64,000 bases of DNA from Photobacterium swingsii (GTDB lineage Bacteria > Pseudomonadota > Gammaproteobacteria > Enterobacterales > Vibrionaceae). The stretch spans positions 1,984,001 through 2,048,000 of the forward strand of contig NZ_AP024852.1 of assembly GCF_024346715.1 (NCBI RefSeq), read 5' to 3'. A model generated the notes under the pieces. The model made no database searches and was not told the DNA's origin. It was given only the letters and a program-made list of their open reading frames with translations. Positions 53,560 to 62,948 of this stretch are shown one piece after another. The position numbers and the translations under genes were made by a program. Within the stretch, counting starts at the first letter, position 1. Each line of letters opens with the position of its first letter.

Positions 53560-55566
53560 ATGACATCGGTAGAATATAATGTAAAGCAACGACCTATACT
53601 GGCTAAAGTAGATGGTAAAGGATCTTATATTGTCACAACATTTAACGTTGTCGAGCAGATATCTGACTCATCGAACTATAGTGCTACGTTAGTTACTGCA
53701 GAGCATATTTCTGAAATGGCGCTAGGCAAAGTTCTCTATGTTTGTTATTCAGCAGGCGTTGAGGGGCACAGAAAAGAGTCAAAACATTTCTATTCAATTA
53801 TCTCGTCTATCGAAAATGTTAAGTTTGATATAAGCACTCAACTCTACACATATAAAATAGAAGGCATAGATCCGTTCTCTATTCTTAAATACCGCACTTC
53901 AAGTCAAGTTTTCCAAGACATGACGTCGAAGCAGATCATCGAAAAGACACTCTCTAATTCAGGCCTTAAAACATATTTCAGTCTATCAACGCGCAGTGCC
54001 GGTATAAAACACAGTTATTGTGTTCAATTTAATGAGACTGACTATGCTTTCTTAAGGCGTATGATGGCGAGCGAAGGTTGGCATTACCATGTCGATCACA
54101 CCAGCAATAAGCCTTCCATTATCGTTGGTGATAGCAACCAAGACTTCAAAACAATTGAAGGTAGCCATATTGCATTTATTACCAAGGCAAAAGATAAACA
54201 AAATGCGATTACCAAATGGAGTATGAAAAACGCATTGGGCTCAAGCCAAATATCGCTGGCTGATTATAATCACGAAACGGCTGAATTACTTGACAGTGGT
54301 GAACGATCCTCAAGCAACAAAACAAAAGTCAAAGCGCTTGCCCATCACTTTTTTGGCCAAGGTCACGCAGATAAATCGGTATTACGCGATACAGCGAAAA
54401 AGCAGATGGAACGTTTTGACAGTCAAAAAATACAGGTCAATGCGGCATGTTCCAACATTGCGATTAACTGTGGGCAGCGCTTTAAACTAACCGACCATAC
54501 TGAGTCTGACTTTAACCAAGAGTACCTCGTTACACATGTTACGCATCGCCTGAGTGCACAAGAAGGCGGTAACCAAGTTGAATACCAAAATGAATTTCAA
54601 TGTGTTCCCACTAACATTGCTTGGCGCCCGAAGTACCAAGCCAAGCCACCAATACATAGCATTCAGAGTGCAACAGTTTGTGGTCCCAATAATGAAGAAA
54701 CAAACCAAGACAACCTAGGCCGGATAAAAGTGCATTTCCATTGGGATAAAAATGGGGAGCCTAACGAAAAAAGTTCTTGTTGGGTCCCTGTGGCTCAAGC
54801 CGCGGCAAGTAATGGTTTTGGTATGCAATTTATTCCCCGAATCGGTGACGAAGTCTTGGTAAGCTTTATCGATGGTGACCCTGATCGCCCAGTGGTAAGT
54901 GGTTCGATATACACTAAAAAGAATAAACCGCCCTACAGTGCATCCACACAATCTGGGATAAAAACACGCACTACGCCTAATGGCAATAACAGCACAGCCA
55001 ATGAACTGCGATTTGAAGATAAAAAAGACAAAGAAGAAATCTTTATTCAGGCGGAAAAAGACTTAACGGTTAATGTTAAAAAAGACAAGAAACAAACGAT
55101 CACAGGCTTGTGTACCTTGGATGTCACCAAAACATTAGGGATCAAAAGCAAAGAAGCAATGTCGCTTGAAACAGAAGATACGTTTACAACTAAAGCTGCC
55201 AAAGACATTGGTTTATCTTCTGACGCTAGCATAACAGCGAAAGCCAGTAAAAATGCGGAAATAAATGCTAGCTCAAAAGTCTCGATTGATGGGCAAACAA
55301 TCGAACTCAAAGGCAAAACAAAAATCAAACTCAGTGTAGGTGCGAATGCTATCGAAATCAGTGCTAGTGGCATCAAAATATCTGGTACCCAAGTGACGGT
55401 CGATGCAAAAGGTAACGCCAATATTCAAGGCACCATGGTGAAAGTTGAAGGAAAAGCGAAAGCTGATATTAAAGGGGCACTTGTTGGCATCAATGGTAGT
55501 GCTATGACACAAGTAAAAGCTGGCGGTATGGTACAAATCCAAGGCGCAATCGCGAAGGTAAACTAA
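53560..55566 (+). CDS. vgrG: VgrG spike protein of the T6SS
   Basis: This 668-residue protein has a gp27-like part (about 1-340; FHYKIEGIDPFSIL-like YTYKIEGIDPFSILKYRTSS, GWHYHVDHTSNKPSI), a gp5-like OB fold (about 375-460; RIKVHFHWDKNGEPNEKSSC, FIPRIGDEVLVSFIDGDPDR), and a long beta-helical needle (about 500-668) of repeated strands (KVSIDGQTIELKG; GIKISGTQVTVDAKG). No catalytic extension follows, so it is a structural VgrG. It is overlapped by one base by the next gene and is divergent from the main T6SS operon. Confidence 0.95.
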   Translation: MTSVEYNVKQRPILAKVDGKGSYIVTTFNVVEQISDSSNYSATLVTAEHISEMALGKVLYVCYSAGVEGHRKESKHFYSIISSIENVKFDISTQLYTYKIEGIDPFSILKYRTSSQVFQDMTSKQIIEKTLSNSGLKTYFSLSTRSAGIKHSYCVQFNETDYAFLRRMMASEGWHYHVDHTSNKPSIIVGDSNQDFKTIEGSHIAFITKAKDKQNAITKWSMKNALGSSQISLADYNHETAELLDSGERSSSNKTKVKALAHHFFGQGHADKSVLRDTAKKQMERFDSQKIQVNAACSNIAINCGQRFKLTDHTESDFNQEYLVTHVTHRLSAQEGGNQVEYQNEFQCVPTNIAWRPKYQAKPPIHSIQSATVCGPNNEETNQDNLGRIKVHFHWDKNGEPNEKSSCWVPVAQAAASNGFGMQFIPRIGDEVLVSFIDGDPDRPVVSGSIYTKKNKPPYSASTQSGIKTRTTPNGNNSTANELRFEDKKDKEEIFIQAEKDLTVNVKKDKKQTITGLCTLDVTKTLGIKSKEAMSLETEDTFTTKAAKDIGLSSDASITAKASKNAEINASSKVSIDGQTIELKGKTKIKLSVGANAIEISASGIKISGTQVTVDAKGNANIQGTMVKVEGKAKADIKGALVGINGSAMTQVKAGGMVQIQGAIAKVN

Positions 55567-56141
55567 TGCAATATTTAAAAATTCCCCACCGCAATGCTAG
55601 CGATATTTTAGGTTTGTACGAGGCGAGTGCCGAAATGCTTGAGATTGCTCAACAACACCCTTCACCCGCAGCACTCATTACCGCGGCACTTGAGGCAGAA
55701 CTGTTTTCAGATGTTGCCATTTTTATTGCGCATGCCCTCCCCGTTCGTGAAGCGATTTGGTGGGCATGTTGCTGCACCAGCTTTCGCACTGATTGGAACG
55801 AAGATGAGTCTAATGCAATACGCGCAGCTAAAGCGTGGGTTCACACACCTGATGAAACGGCGCGTCGCTTTGCTGAACAAATGGCAGAAAAAGCCGATCT
55901 ACAAACTGGGGCCGGCTGGGCGGCACAAGCCGCATTTTGGAGTAGCGGTAGCATGACGGGCCCGGATGATCCTATTGTACCGCCACCAGCAAATTTATAT
56001 TCCCATGCAGTCGCAGGTGCTGTTAATTTATCTGCCGCTCTACCAGATGGTGAAGACGCGACTGAACGGTATGATGCCTTTTTTAAGATGGGGTTAGACA
56101 TAGCCCAAGGTGGCAATGGCCACTTAGCCCCAAGCGCTTAG
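55566..56141 (+). CDS. VgrG-linked DUF6931-like protein
   Basis: The 191-residue protein lies between vgrG (one-base overlap, TAATG) and the PAAR gene. Its helical, alanine-rich sequence with VREAIWWACCCTSFR and DDPIVPPPANLYSHAVAGAV resembles the DUF6931 family often found beside VgrG and PAAR genes; this call is from memory of the motif. No signal peptide is seen. The likely role is an adaptor or chaperone that helps load the spike tip. It is not an obvious toxin. Confidence 0.72.
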   Translation: MQYLKIPHRNASDILGLYEASAEMLEIAQQHPSPAALITAALEAELFSDVAIFIAHALPVREAIWWACCCTSFRTDWNEDESNAIRAAKAWVHTPDETARRFAEQMAEKADLQTGAGWAAQAAFWSSGSMTGPDDPIVPPPANLYSHAVAGAVNLSAALPDGEDATERYDAFFKMGLDIAQGGNGHLAPSA

Positions 56142-56163
56142 CTATTAAATAGAGGATTTACCT

Positions 56164-56460
56164 ATGCTTCCTGCAGCTCGCGCCACCGACATGCATGTAT
56201 GCCCAATGCAAACACCGGCATTGGTGCCAATCCCACATGTTGGCGGGCCACTACTCCCCCTTCCTACTACTGTGCTTATTGGCAATATGCCAGCAGCAAC
56301 ACTAGGGCAAATGTGTATCTGTGTCGGCCCACCAGACAGCGTAGTAAAAGGCAGCGCGACGGTATTGATCAACAACAAACCCGCAGCGCGTATGGGTGAT
56401 ACCACAGCTCATGGCGGTACTATTATCATGGGTATGCCAACAGTATTAGTGGGTGGGTAA
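56164..56460 (+). CDS. PAAR-domain spike tip protein
   Basis: The PAAR pattern in this 98-residue protein is clear: LPAARATDMHVCP with the first zinc ligands, GGPLLPLPTTVLIGNMPAATLG, CICVGPPDSVVKG, VLINNKPAARMGDTTAHGG and the end MGMPTVLVGG. Zinc-binding His and Cys residues are present. It is the single-domain type that sharpens the VgrG tip; no effector domain follows. It is the third gene of the vgrG unit. The IS-like remnant begins a few bases after its stop codon. Confidence 0.93.
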   Translation: MLPAARATDMHVCPMQTPALVPIPHVGGPLLPLPTTVLIGNMPAATLGQMCICVGPPDSVVKGSATVLINNKPAARMGDTTAHGGTIIMGMPTVLVGG

Positions 56461-56492
56461 TTTTAAGAGTAAACACATTTCAGGACGGGACA

Positions 56493-56655
56493 GAGCTTAC
56501 GAGTTCCTAGTCGAGGCATGAAGCGTCTTAGTTCCAGTACCATTCCTCTCACAGGAGCAAGCTCAGCCTGACGAGTTGCCTCACGCTTTTCTCTCTGATA
56601 GACACATTGACGAGATATATCGAGCAATGAGCAAGCTTTACTTAAGCTTACTTTC
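56493..56655 (-). pseudogene. Truncated IS3-family orfB (about 50 codons)
   Basis: Reading the minus strand in the frame one base back from orfA, KVSLSKACSLLDISRQCVYQ continues to VRGMVLELRRFMPRLGTRKL. This is the start of an IS3-type DDE transposase (helical N-terminal part before the catalytic domain). The frame then runs into the IS-end sequence at 56492 and stops soon after. The catalytic DDE part is absent, so it cannot transpose itself. The overlap with the end of orfA in the -1 frame is typical of IS3 programmed frameshifting. Confidence 0.75.
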
Positions 56656-57055
56656 CTCTCTTTTTGAAGGCTTCTTGCTCCTTCGCTATATACTTTTTTC
56701 TTAGCGACATCCCATGCTCAGCGTCAAGAATATCGACAACTCTGTTGAGAAGAAGACATCTAAGGCGTTCATCTTCGAGCTCTTGTTCAAGTCGTTTTAT
56801 TTTCTGGGCCGGCGTTTCATTCGCTCTTGGTGACTTTGGCATCGTGTTCTTCCTTGGACAGGTAGTCCAATCCAATTTTCCATGCTTTCTTAACCAAGTA
56901 AGAACGGTCGAACGACCTTGTATGCCGTAAATTGATTGGGCTTGTTTATAGGTCATGTCGCCTTTTTCGATGGCGTCTACAACCTGTAATTTAAAGCCTA
57001 GTGTGTAATCACGCTGAGTGCGCTTAACGTAGTGTTTATTTGGAATGGTCATCAT
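56648..57055 (-). CDS. IS3-family transposase OrfA
   Basis: The 135-residue protein has a helix-turn-helix typical of IS3 OrfA: KRTQRDYTLGFKLQVVDAIE, then YKQAQSIYGIQGRSTVLTWL and KHGKLDW. A leucine-zipper-like coiled coil follows (PAQKIKRLEQELEDERLRCL). It ends KKRGK* near an A-rich stretch (TTCAAAAAG) where frameshifting into orfB would occur. The reading frame is intact, but orfB is truncated, so the element is inactive in its present form. It starts just inside the element's left end. Confidence 0.88.
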   Translation of the reverse strand: MMTIPNKHYVKRTQRDYTLGFKLQVVDAIEKGDMTYKQAQSIYGIQGRSTVLTWLRKHGKLDWTTCPRKNTMPKSPRANETPAQKIKRLEQELEDERLRCLLLNRVVDILDAEHGMSLRKKYIAKEQEAFKKRGK

Positions 57056-57104
57056 TAGTCCTCAATGTGTAAACACATTTCAGGACGGGACAGACCAACA
57101 AATC

Positions 57105-57137
57105 AAAAAGCCTCACTGAATATCAATGAGGCTTTTT
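57105..57137. terminator. Intrinsic terminator after the peptide transporter gene
   Basis: AAAAAGCCTCA (57105-57115) pairs perfectly with TGAGGCTTTTT (57127-57137), with A-tract and T-tract flanks. On the minus strand it lies 59 bases after the POT transporter stop codon. Confidence 0.85.
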
Positions 57138-57195
57138 CTTTATTGCTTGTGTCTAATTTATATTGTCGCGGTGTCGAAAGATCTATTAGCGATTG

Positions 57196-58683
57196 TTAGT
57201 TAACCACTAATTCAGCGTCATGCACTTCATCTTCAGCAGACATCATGCGTGTCAGCATTGGTGACGCAATTGCCATAACAACCGCTACGCCAAGCGTAAC
57301 AAGGCCGATATTTTGGAAAACTTCCGTATACAATGGCAACGTTTGTAGTGGATCGGTCACATTCTCCGGCGCAGCACTAAAGGTTGCTACGTAGCCACCA
57401 ATAATGAATGAAGCAGCCTGTGTTAGGAACCATGCACCCATGGTAAAGCCCATCAAGCGTTGTGGAACTAAACTCGCAACCATCGCAAGACCAAGACCAC
57501 TGATTAATAGCTCACCCAAGCTTTGGAATAGGTAAACCAATACCATCCAACCTACAGAAACCATACCCGTTTGGTCTGCAAACCAAAGGCCAGCGGCAGC
57601 AACAGACAAGAAGCCAAACGCACACATAAACATACCTACGGTAAATTTACCTGGCATAGATAAATCACGGCCGCGGCTTCCGTAGTAAGTGTATAAGTAA
57701 GCAAGAATTGGGCTACAAAGTACAACCCAGAATGGGTTCAGAGCTTGTAGACTTACAGGGTTAATGTTGAAACCAAAGAACTCAGTACGTACGTTATAGA
57801 TAGCAAAGAAGTTCAAAGACGTTGGCATTTGTGCATAAAGAACGTAGAACACTATCGCTTGTAGCATCAGTACAAATGCAACAATCATCTTCTTACGCGC
57901 AGCACCTGTCGCTTTAAAGGTTTCTTTCATAAAGATGGTTACAACACCTACACCAATCAGACCTAGCACTAGGTTTGCCATGAAAATATTTTGCAGTAAC
58001 CAAGCACAAATAAAGATTGAAACAAGCGTACCTGCTGCAACCATACCTAAATGCTTAACATTCATAGGAGCTGAATCAGGTTCAGAACCAATGCCATTCA
58101 CTGTTTTGCGAAGAACAACATAGCTCATCAAACTTGCGATTAAACCAAAGCCACAAATAACAAATGCTGTTGCGTAGCCATAGCTTGCTGCAATGACTGG
58201 GCTTAAAGACAATGAAACCAATGAGCCAATGTTAATCGACATGTAGTACAGCGTGAAAGCACCATCTAAACGGCTATCGCCTTCTTCATAACATTTTGCA
58301 AGTAAACTTGATGGGTTTGCTTTAAATAAGCCGTTACCCACAGCAATAGCACCCAGTGCATAGAAGATAAATGAAGGCTCTAGAATTGAAAAGCCCATTA
58401 AGAAATAACCTGCAGCAAGCACTATCGCACCAAATACCATAGTACGTTTTGTGCCTAATACGTGGTCACCAACATAGCCACCTACAGATACTAAACCATA
58501 TACAAGTGCAGCGAATGCACCAAAAGTAACGAATGAATCTTGCTGTGAGAAACCTAATTGCTCAACGAAATATACAGCAAGAATACCTTGCAAACCGTAA
58601 TAACCAAAACGCTCCCATAACTCGATAAAAAATATCATCTTAAATGGCTTTGGTTGGTCGAAAATACTAACTTTAGTAGACAT
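57196..58683 (-). CDS. POT-family proton-dependent di/tripeptide transporter
   Basis: The 495-residue MFS-fold protein has POT hallmarks: [20 protein letters not shown] with the ExxERFxYY proton/peptide motif in helix 1, then [20 protein letters not shown], and [18 protein letters not shown] in helix 5. It imports di- and tripeptides with protons across the inner membrane (DtpA/TppB type). It is divergent from a TetR gene with a CRP-like site between them. A terminator follows. Confidence 0.93.
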   Translation of the reverse strand: MSTKVSIFDQPKPFKMIFFIELWERFGYYGLQGILAVYFVEQLGFSQQDSFVTFGAFAALVYGLVSVGGYVGDHVLGTKRTMVFGAIVLAAGYFLMGFSILEPSFIFYALGAIAVGNGLFKANPSSLLAKCYEEGDSRLDGAFTLYYMSINIGSLVSLSLSPVIAASYGYATAFVICGFGLIASLMSYVVLRKTVNGIGSEPDSAPMNVKHLGMVAAGTLVSIFICAWLLQNIFMANLVLGLIGVGVVTIFMKETFKATGAARKKMIVAFVLMLQAIVFYVLYAQMPTSLNFFAIYNVRTEFFGFNINPVSLQALNPFWVVLCSPILAYLYTYYGSRGRDLSMPGKFTVGMFMCAFGFLSVAAAGLWFADQTGMVSVGWMVLVYLFQSLGELLISGLGLAMVASLVPQRLMGFTMGAWFLTQAASFIIGGYVATFSAAPENVTDPLQTLPLYTEVFQNIGLVTLGVAVVMAIASPMLTRMMSAEDEVHDAELVVN

Positions 58684-59047
58684 TACAGCCTTAACCTCTA
58701 GTCTATTATGATTTGAGCGAGCATTAGACCTGCATATTAAAAGTAATAAAGTGATTCATGTTGATGTTTCAAATTGTTACCAGTGATCACGATCACATCA
58801 ATACAAATAAGATTGCATAGTGATAAAAAAGTAAACAGCTTTCAGACGCACAAAAAACACTAATTAAATCAATGTAATGAAAATCATAAGTTTAACTAAT
58901 GCGTATACTCTCCCGTTAAATACCACATCACCACTCATGATTTTCACTCCTAAACCTGAGGATTAAGCAAGATTTACTGCTGTAACAAACACAACCTTAA
59001 GATATAGTGACCTTTGGATTAAATTGCAGGAAGCAGCAAGGGGATAT
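58684..59047. other. Divergent promoter region between the peptide transporter and TetR genes
   Basis: No gene is seen in these 364 bases. The region holds a strong CRP-like palindrome (58782-58797) about 100 bases upstream of the transporter start and the ribosome site AAGGGGA of the TetR gene. Confidence 0.6.
58782..58797. promoter_or_regulatory. CRP-like binding site
   Basis: AGTGATCACGATCACA matches the CRP consensus TGTGA-N6-TCACA at 9 of the 10 defined positions (AGTGA, six bases, TCACA). It lies about 98 bases upstream of the POT transporter ATG and 250 bases upstream of the TetR start. cAMP-CRP control of peptide uptake would be natural. Confidence 0.6.
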
Positions 59048-59689
59048 ATGCAAGCAAGAGGCATGAAACGTAGAGAACAACTTAAAGCGGCCACTCGTGA
59101 ATTGCTTATTGAAATGGACATTTCAGAAGTAACTTTTGCCGATATTGCACAACGCGCGAATGTGCCAAAAAGCTCGGCCTATCATTTTTACGCCAATATT
59201 GATGCTATCTACGCTGAAGTTGCCGTAGACTACAGTGCAGAACTACTCAGTATTTTGTCTGTATTACCGGATTATGATGATATTGCGCAGTGGCAGGATA
59301 TTGTCGATATTCTTATCGAGCGTTCGATTGTTTTTTATGAACATGAAAAGGCAGCAAGGCAACTGATCATCTCAGGCAAAACCTCCCCTGCGATAAAGCA
59401 AAAAGACCGTAGTAACGATCTGATTCTTTCCGCCAAGATTTATCACATTCTAGACAGCTTCTTCGAACTTCCGCAAATTAACAATCACTCCGATATTTTC
59501 CATATCTGGGTTGAAATTGTAGACGTGATATTTACTCTATCTCAAATGAAGTACGGCTTTATTACCACCAGCATGGCAAACGAAGCAAAGCGAGCAGCGA
59601 AAGCCTACCTAGGTACGTACCTCACCACCCCACTGATAAAAAAGCCAAAACCATTGTTAACGCCAGTGTTAAATGAAATAACAAGCTAA
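59048..59689 (+). CDS. TetR-family transcriptional regulator
   Basis: I chose ATG 59048 (213 residues), preceded by AAGGGGA; the frame is open to a TTG at 59024 without a ribosome site. The N-terminal helix-turn-helix is clear (KRREQLKAATRELLIEMD; FADIAQRANVPKSSAYHFYA). The C-terminal ligand domain starts near residue 75 (WQDIVDILIERSIVFYEHEK). It is divergent from the peptide transporter and may regulate it. The ligand is unknown. Confidence 0.88.
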   Translation: MQARGMKRREQLKAATRELLIEMDISEVTFADIAQRANVPKSSAYHFYANIDAIYAEVAVDYSAELLSILSVLPDYDDIAQWQDIVDILIERSIVFYEHEKAARQLIISGKTSPAIKQKDRSNDLILSAKIYHILDSFFELPQINNHSDIFHIWVEIVDVIFTLSQMKYGFITTSMANEAKRAAKAYLGTYLTTPLIKKPKPLLTPVLNEITS

Positions 59690-59733
59690 GTCGCATAGCA
59701 TGCATATCAGCTCGTCGTATCACGGCATTTCAC

Positions 59734-59783
59734 ACTAGACGCCTTAAAGCAAACGCTCATCGGATATACAATAGGCGTCTAGT
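59734..59783. terminator. Perfect 11-bp inverted repeat between convergent genes
   Basis: ACTAGACGCCT (59734-59744) pairs with AGGCGTCTAGT (59773-59783) around 28 bases. It lies between the ends of the TetR gene and the diguanylate cyclase gene and probably ends both transcripts, though a T-run is lacking. Confidence 0.5.
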
Positions 59784-59793
59784 CTTAACATGC

Positions 59794-61719
59794 TTAGACT
59801 GCCTCTAGGTTTCTACTGGCAGCATGACCTGAATCCAAAGCATTACCGCAAGGCAGACACTCATCCGATTTACGGCTCGTCGTGTTTAAATCATCATCAC
59901 ATTGATAATAACGGCACGGACCGTACCCCATATCATGCAAGCATACTTTTGAGGGTTTATTTTTCTTTGCTTTGTATAAAGCATTATCGGCCAGAGAGAT
60001 AACACTATCCAACTCCCCCTGCACCTCAGCAAAGCCGACACTTACAGTGTAACTTGCTTTTTTTCCATTAAAATGAACCTGTGACTGGCTTAATGCTCGC
60101 CGCAATGCTTGTAATTTACTGTCCGCAGCAATACGCGATTCAGCCATAAACATAATTGAAAACTCATCACCACCATAACGGGCAATAATTGCCTGATCCG
60201 GCATAACCTCTTTTAACTTTTCTGCGACGGATAAAATAACTTGATCACCAAATAAGTGCCCCAAGCCATCATTAATCATTTTAAAATCATCAATATCTAA
60301 CATCGCCAAATAATAACCAGTTTGATTTTTCATTAGCACTTGCTGAATATGAGAGCGTAAATAGTTTTTATTCATCAAATTAGTCATTTGATCTTTATTT
60401 TTAATTCGCTGCCTCAGTAGCACATGATTTAATGCGCCCTGGGCATAAATGCGGTAAATGTTAACAAACCAAGGTAGTACTACAGGTGTACGCAATAAAT
60501 ACACTATGCCTTGTAACTGCTCATTAATGATGAGAGGTACTCGAAATACTGCACGCGTTGGCGATATATGCCGTGCAATGAGGTCATTTCTATTCGAAAC
60601 AGAAACACGCATACTTTGACGTTTATCTAGAGTAAGGAATCGCTCAACAGTTTCCTGAGAAAAAGTATACCTTTTGTGCACATCTACATATTCATGGTGA
60701 TCTTCATTGTAGGTAAACAAAATAACACTTTCACAAGGGACAAGATCTTTAATCATGGCATTTAACCTTTGATCTAATGCCACCAACCCATCAACTTCTG
60801 TTAATAATCGACCATTATTGTGTACACGTTTAGAGATTAAGTTAATAAGCACCATAATACCGATAACACAAAACAATGTAATGCTAACTGCGCCTAAGTT
60901 AAACGCTTGTGAAGTAATATCTTGCGTAATAGTACCCGATAATAAAATCCAACCAAATGCATTATCTGCGTCGTAAACACTAAATTTCCACCGCATCTTG
61001 TACATATAGCCATCTATCGCCCCTTGTGTTTCTCCCTCCTGAATACTCTGAAGCAGTTCAGGTTCGACGCTAACGGATAAGCTGCCAATACGAGAATGGT
61101 CTGGATGCATAATAATTTGACGGCTATTCACATCAACAACATATACATAGCCATTTTTCATAGTCTTAAGCAATGCTAATTGTTTATATAATTCAGTAAC
61201 ATCTGTTTCTAATAATATATAAGCCAGTTGCTTATTTGCCATCTCTATAACTTTAACAACCGTTACACTCCATTTATCCGTTGTACGGCTCATATAAATA
61301 GGTGATATATAACTTTCACCTACTTTACTATTTGGATTATACCAAGGGCGATTTTCCATTTTACTTGCAACATTATGCACTTCAATGCCATGAGTGCCGT
61401 AATAACTTCCTTGCGAATACAGCCCGACTTCGGATAGCTTTTTTTGATTCGCTATAAGCGCATCACCCATAGCAATATATTCATCAATTACAACATCACG
61501 AACTAATATTTGACCTAATAAATACAAGTGATTTTCAACTGAATTAAAGTGAATTTTCAAATATTCATTAGCGACTGAGACATTATCTTTTGCTTGTTGA
61601 TAGGCCGCTGCTCGGCTCACTTTAAGATCAGAATATCCGACATAAGACAACGATAAGAACACGACAACAATCAGTGGAATGATAGTTTGTATTAAATGCT
61701 TCGGTTTTATATCCATCAA
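59794..61719 (-). CDS. Membrane-bound diguanylate cyclase (dCache-GAF-like-GGDEF) with Cys-rich tail
   Basis: The order in this 641-residue protein is: a membrane helix (about 10-28), a periplasmic dCache-like sensor (about 33-270; SPIYMSRTTDKWSVTVVKVI, KNGYVYVVDVNSRQIIMHPD), a second helix (about 277-296), a GAF-like region (about 320-430), and a GGDEF domain (about 440-600). The active site ARYGGDEFSIMFMAE and the LDIDDFKMINDGLGH motif are intact, so it should make cyclic di-GMP. No RxxD inhibitory site precedes GGDEF. The last 50 residues form an unusual tail with five cysteines (MGYGPCRYYQC, DECLPC). Confidence 0.9.
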   Translation of the reverse strand: MMDIKPKHLIQTIIPLIVVVFLSLSYVGYSDLKVSRAAAYQQAKDNVSVANEYLKIHFNSVENHLYLLGQILVRDVVIDEYIAMGDALIANQKKLSEVGLYSQGSYYGTHGIEVHNVASKMENRPWYNPNSKVGESYISPIYMSRTTDKWSVTVVKVIEMANKQLAYILLETDVTELYKQLALLKTMKNGYVYVVDVNSRQIIMHPDHSRIGSLSVSVEPELLQSIQEGETQGAIDGYMYKMRWKFSVYDADNAFGWILLSGTITQDITSQAFNLGAVSITLFCVIGIMVLINLISKRVHNNGRLLTEVDGLVALDQRLNAMIKDLVPCESVILFTYNEDHHEYVDVHKRYTFSQETVERFLTLDKRQSMRVSVSNRNDLIARHISPTRAVFRVPLIINEQLQGIVYLLRTPVVLPWFVNIYRIYAQGALNHVLLRQRIKNKDQMTNLMNKNYLRSHIQQVLMKNQTGYYLAMLDIDDFKMINDGLGHLFGDQVILSVAEKLKEVMPDQAIIARYGGDEFSIMFMAESRIAADSKLQALRRALSQSQVHFNGKKASYTVSVGFAEVQGELDSVISLADNALYKAKKNKPSKVCLHDMGYGPCRYYQCDDDLNTTSRKSDECLPCGNALDSGHAASRNLEAV

Positions 61720-62008
61720 TAAAAACTCTTGGCGGTCATATTAACCACCTATTTTGAAAGGTAAATACGGATCACCCCTCAATTGTATATCACCCTACTT
61801 AATAGCATACTGTTGAATATTAACTTTGTTGACACAGAGCACATTATAGACAGCATAAAGCAACATGCTGTCAAACCAAGTTCAATACTTATAACGGATT
61901 TAATGCACATATTTATCACATCGTTTCGTTTTACCTGCACTTTTCTGCGACAATTTATGTGTCGATGTCCCTTTTAATACATACAAACATTCACATAAAG
62001 GATAGAGA

Positions 62009-62833
62009 ATGCAAAGCACAAGACGCTTGCTTAAATCGCTGTTTTTTTCTGTGCTGCTAATACCATGCATAGTGACAGCGGAAACAACAGTAACGTTTAA
62101 GGCTGAAGATGGCACGATTCCGAGTGATTTCTTGGCCGACATAAAACAAGTTTCTAACGAAATTACGTTGTTTTTTAACTGGTTAGCACCGATTAACGGT
62201 GACTTAAAGATAGTGTGGGCAAATAAAATTGATGGGCCATTATTCGACCCAGGAATAAATACAATCCAAATGCCCTATGAGTTTGCCACCGAGCTCTATA
62301 CCCTTTTTAGTGAAGATAATTACGAGAAAACAGGCAGAAGCGTAGATCAAGCAACACTGGATGCGCTTCAATTCATTTTATTTCATGAATATGGGCATGC
62401 TTATTTAAACCACAACCAGATTGTCGTTTTGGGCAAAGAGGAAGATGCAGTCGATAACCTGGCTACCCTTCTCTTACTCTACTTTAACGACAATGGCGAA
62501 GACATAGTGTTCAGTGCCGCAGATTGGTTTGCGATCAGTGATGAAAAAACAGAAGCATTCGAAGATGGTCATTTTTGGGATGAACACAGCCTAGATGCTC
62601 AGCGTTACTACAATATCCAATGCCTCGTTTTTGGCTTCAATCCAGAAAAGTATAAAAATGAATATACAGATGAACAAATAGAGCAAGGCCATGACGAATA
62701 CTGTGAGTCCGAACATCAACGTCAGCTCTTTAAATGGCTAGATGTAATAGCTAAACACAGCCATGACATTACCAGTGAAGAACTGCTTGAACGCATCCAG
62801 CAAGGGCAACCGCTGCCCGCAGAAAATAAGTAG
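62009..62833 (+). CDS. Exported DUF4344-like zinc metallopeptidase
   Basis: The protein has 274 residues. A signal peptide (about 1-24, ending CIVTA-E) is followed by a domain with the zinc motif HEYGH (126-130; FILFHEYGHAYLNHN), and a downstream acidic helix with EDAVDNLATLLLL that could supply the third ligand, as in DUF4344 family proteins. The rest is acidic (FEDGHFWDEHSLDAQRYYN). It is probably periplasmic or secreted. AAAGGATAGAG precedes the ATG. It stands alone with its own terminator; the substrate is unknown. Confidence 0.82.
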   Translation: MQSTRRLLKSLFFSVLLIPCIVTAETTVTFKAEDGTIPSDFLADIKQVSNEITLFFNWLAPINGDLKIVWANKIDGPLFDPGINTIQMPYEFATELYTLFSEDNYEKTGRSVDQATLDALQFILFHEYGHAYLNHNQIVVLGKEEDAVDNLATLLLLYFNDNGEDIVFSAADWFAISDEKTEAFEDGHFWDEHSLDAQRYYNIQCLVFGFNPEKYKNEYTDEQIEQGHDEYCESEHQRQLFKWLDVIAKHSHDITSEELLERIQQGQPLPAENK

Positions 62834-62851
62834 TCTTTTTTCAGTGTTTAC

Positions 62852-62884
62852 AACAATGCCCAAGCTAATAGCCTGGGCATTGTT
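62852..62884. terminator. Bidirectional terminator
   Basis: AACAATGCCCA (62852-62862) pairs perfectly with TGGGCATTGTT (62874-62884). It lies between the convergent metallopeptidase and outer-membrane protein genes. Confidence 0.75.
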
Positions 62885-62948
62885 ATACCAGCATCTATCA
62901 CTTAACACTTCATAGCGTTAAACAGTACCAGCGCTGATAATATTAGTC

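Larger units (their letters stand above)
56469..57094. mobile_element. Decayed IS3-family element flanked by direct copies of its left end
   Basis: An identical 26-base sequence occurs at 56469-56494 and 57069-57094, exactly 600 bases apart and in the same orientation. It contains CAGGACGGGACAGA. On the minus strand the right-hand copy reads TGTCCCGTCCTGAAATGTG and lies just upstream of orfA, so it is the left end of the element. The left-hand copy is another left end rather than the expected inverted right end, and it abuts a truncated orfB. The element has therefore lost most of orfB and its true right end. Confidence 0.75.

Noticed and set aside
61829..61850. TTGACA followed by TATAGA upstream of the metallopeptidase gene, resembling a sigma-70 promoter.
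   Set aside because: The spacing is only 10 bases, far short of the 16-18 needed.
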